NCBI GenBank assembly: GCA_934699065.1
Contig: CAKUWD010000173.1
Span: forward strand, 1 to 6,363
Reading direction: 5' to 3'
Source of the DNA: an uncultured Treponema sp.
GTDB taxonomy: Bacteria; Spirochaetota; Spirochaetia; Treponematales; Treponemataceae
Length of the DNA: 6,363 nucleotides
Under the pieces are notes generated by a model. That model was not told the DNA's origin. It searched no databases and saw nothing but the letters and a program-made list of their open reading frames with translations. Position 1 is the stretch's first letter; every line of letters starts with the position of its first letter. Shown one piece after another: positions 5,777 to 6,363 of this stretch. Position numbers and translations under genes: made by a program.

Positions 5777-6363
5777 ATGAAAAAGAAAATAAACAGATTA
5801 TTTTTATTACTAATTTTTTCTATTTCTTTTATTGTTTTTTCTTCCTGTAACTTTCAAGAGACTGAAAATCATACAGGGGTAGGCTATATCAAAATATCCT
5901 TTGATGATGAAGATAATTCACGTACAATAAAACCCAGAATTGATGCTTCAGAAATAACTAATATAAGATTATATGGTACAAAATCTGGTAATTTAAAAAT
6001 GTTACTGGGGGAGTGGGAAAACTCCTCTGGTATGTATTCAAATATTTCTCTTGTACCTGGAGATTGGGAAATTTCAATTGAATTAACGTATAATTATCAA
6101 CGTTATCAGGATACAAAAACTGTCAGAATAACAGAAGGTGAATATTCTTATGTAAAATTTTTTCTTAATTCAGTTTATAATACAAATGGAAATTTAGAAG
6201 TCAAAATAAAATTCTACAGTTCAGTGGTAAACAATGCAACTGTTAAACTATATAGTTATCCTTCTATGGAAGTTAAGCATACTCAAAATCTTGAAATATA
6301 TAATGATGATTCAGAGAAATATGTTCAGTATTATAATTATATAGATGCAGGCACTTATTATCT
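5777..6363 (+). CDS. Lipoprotein with duplicated beta-sandwich modules (3'-partial)
   Basis: The first 195 codons are present and the frame is open at the right edge. Residues 1-23 are a lipoprotein leader (M-K-K-K, long hydrophobic core, F-S-S-C) with C24 as the probable lipidated cysteine. Residues 36-131 form a beta-sandwich-like module that opens with G-Y-I-K-I-S-F, has S-R-T-I-K-P at 48-53 and later V-P-G-D-W-E-I. An N-terminal S-R-T-I-x-P after a short beta strand recurs, to my knowledge, in Treponema lipoproteins of unknown function. Residues 138-195 repeat the same plan (G-N-L-E-V-K-I, V-K-L-Y, D-A-G-T-Y-Y), so at least two modules are expected. The P-G-x-[W/Y] turn is reminiscent of prealbumin-like or carbohydrate-binding sandwiches, but no family can be named. 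It probably sits in an envelope membrane alongside the gene-3 product. Confidence 0.8.
   Translation, partial: MKKKINRLFLLLIFSISFIVFSSCNFQETENHTGVGYIKISFDDEDNSRTIKPRIDASEITNIRLYGTKSGNLKMLLGEWENSSGMYSNISLVPGDWEISIELTYNYQRYQDTKTVRITEGEYSYVKFFLNSVYNTNGNLEVKIKFYSSVVNNATVKLYSYPSMEVKHTQNLEIYNDDSEKYVQYYNYIDAGTYY

Noticed and set aside
1..6363. Mobile element, CRISPR array, tRNA or phage module
   Set aside because: No transposase, integrase, terminal repeats, spaced direct repeats or tRNA-like fold was seen. The repeats present are all protein-level modules inside genes.

Overview
The window is AT-rich and fully coding on the + strand. It holds four consecutive genes, and the first and last run off the window edges. 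The low GC, the leaders with a relaxed lipobox (F-S-S-C), the FecR protein with many Ig/FN3-like repeats and the lipoprotein with an S-R-T-I-x-P motif near its N-terminus all point to a spirochaete, most likely a host-associated Treponema. This assignment is inferred from the style of the proteins, because no rRNA or other marker gene is present.

Layout: (1) 1-2480 is the 3' part of a large FecR-domain protein followed by seven regular ~100-residue beta-sandwich (FN3/Ig-like) repeats. (2) 2470-4056, probably starting at a GTG that overlaps gene 1 by 11 bases, encodes an exported protein. In order it has one more beta-sandwich of the gene-1 type, a second Ig-like domain, a ~75-residue Glu/Arg-rich helix, an acidic linker and a C-terminal ~170-residue outer-membrane beta-barrel ending in Phe. 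(3) 4073-5764 encodes a lipoprotein with about five InlB B-type (Flg_new) repeats and a C-terminal Ig-like domain. (4) 5777 to the window end is the start of a second lipoprotein with two related beta-sandwich modules. The longest gap is 16 bases and each downstream gene has its own Shine-Dalgarno sequence, so this reads as one operon. No promoter or terminator is visible inside it.

How the genes may work together (inference): genes 1 and 2 share the same repeat type and are translationally adjacent. They may form a periplasmic scaffold in which the gene-2 barrel anchors in the outer membrane and its rigid charged helix spans the periplasm to meet the FecR/FN3 protein. Genes 3 and 4 look like envelope or surface lipoproteins made of binding or adhesive modules. 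No enzyme, RNA gene, mobile element or CRISPR array is present. The most unusual item is the gene-2 architecture and its pairing with gene 1.
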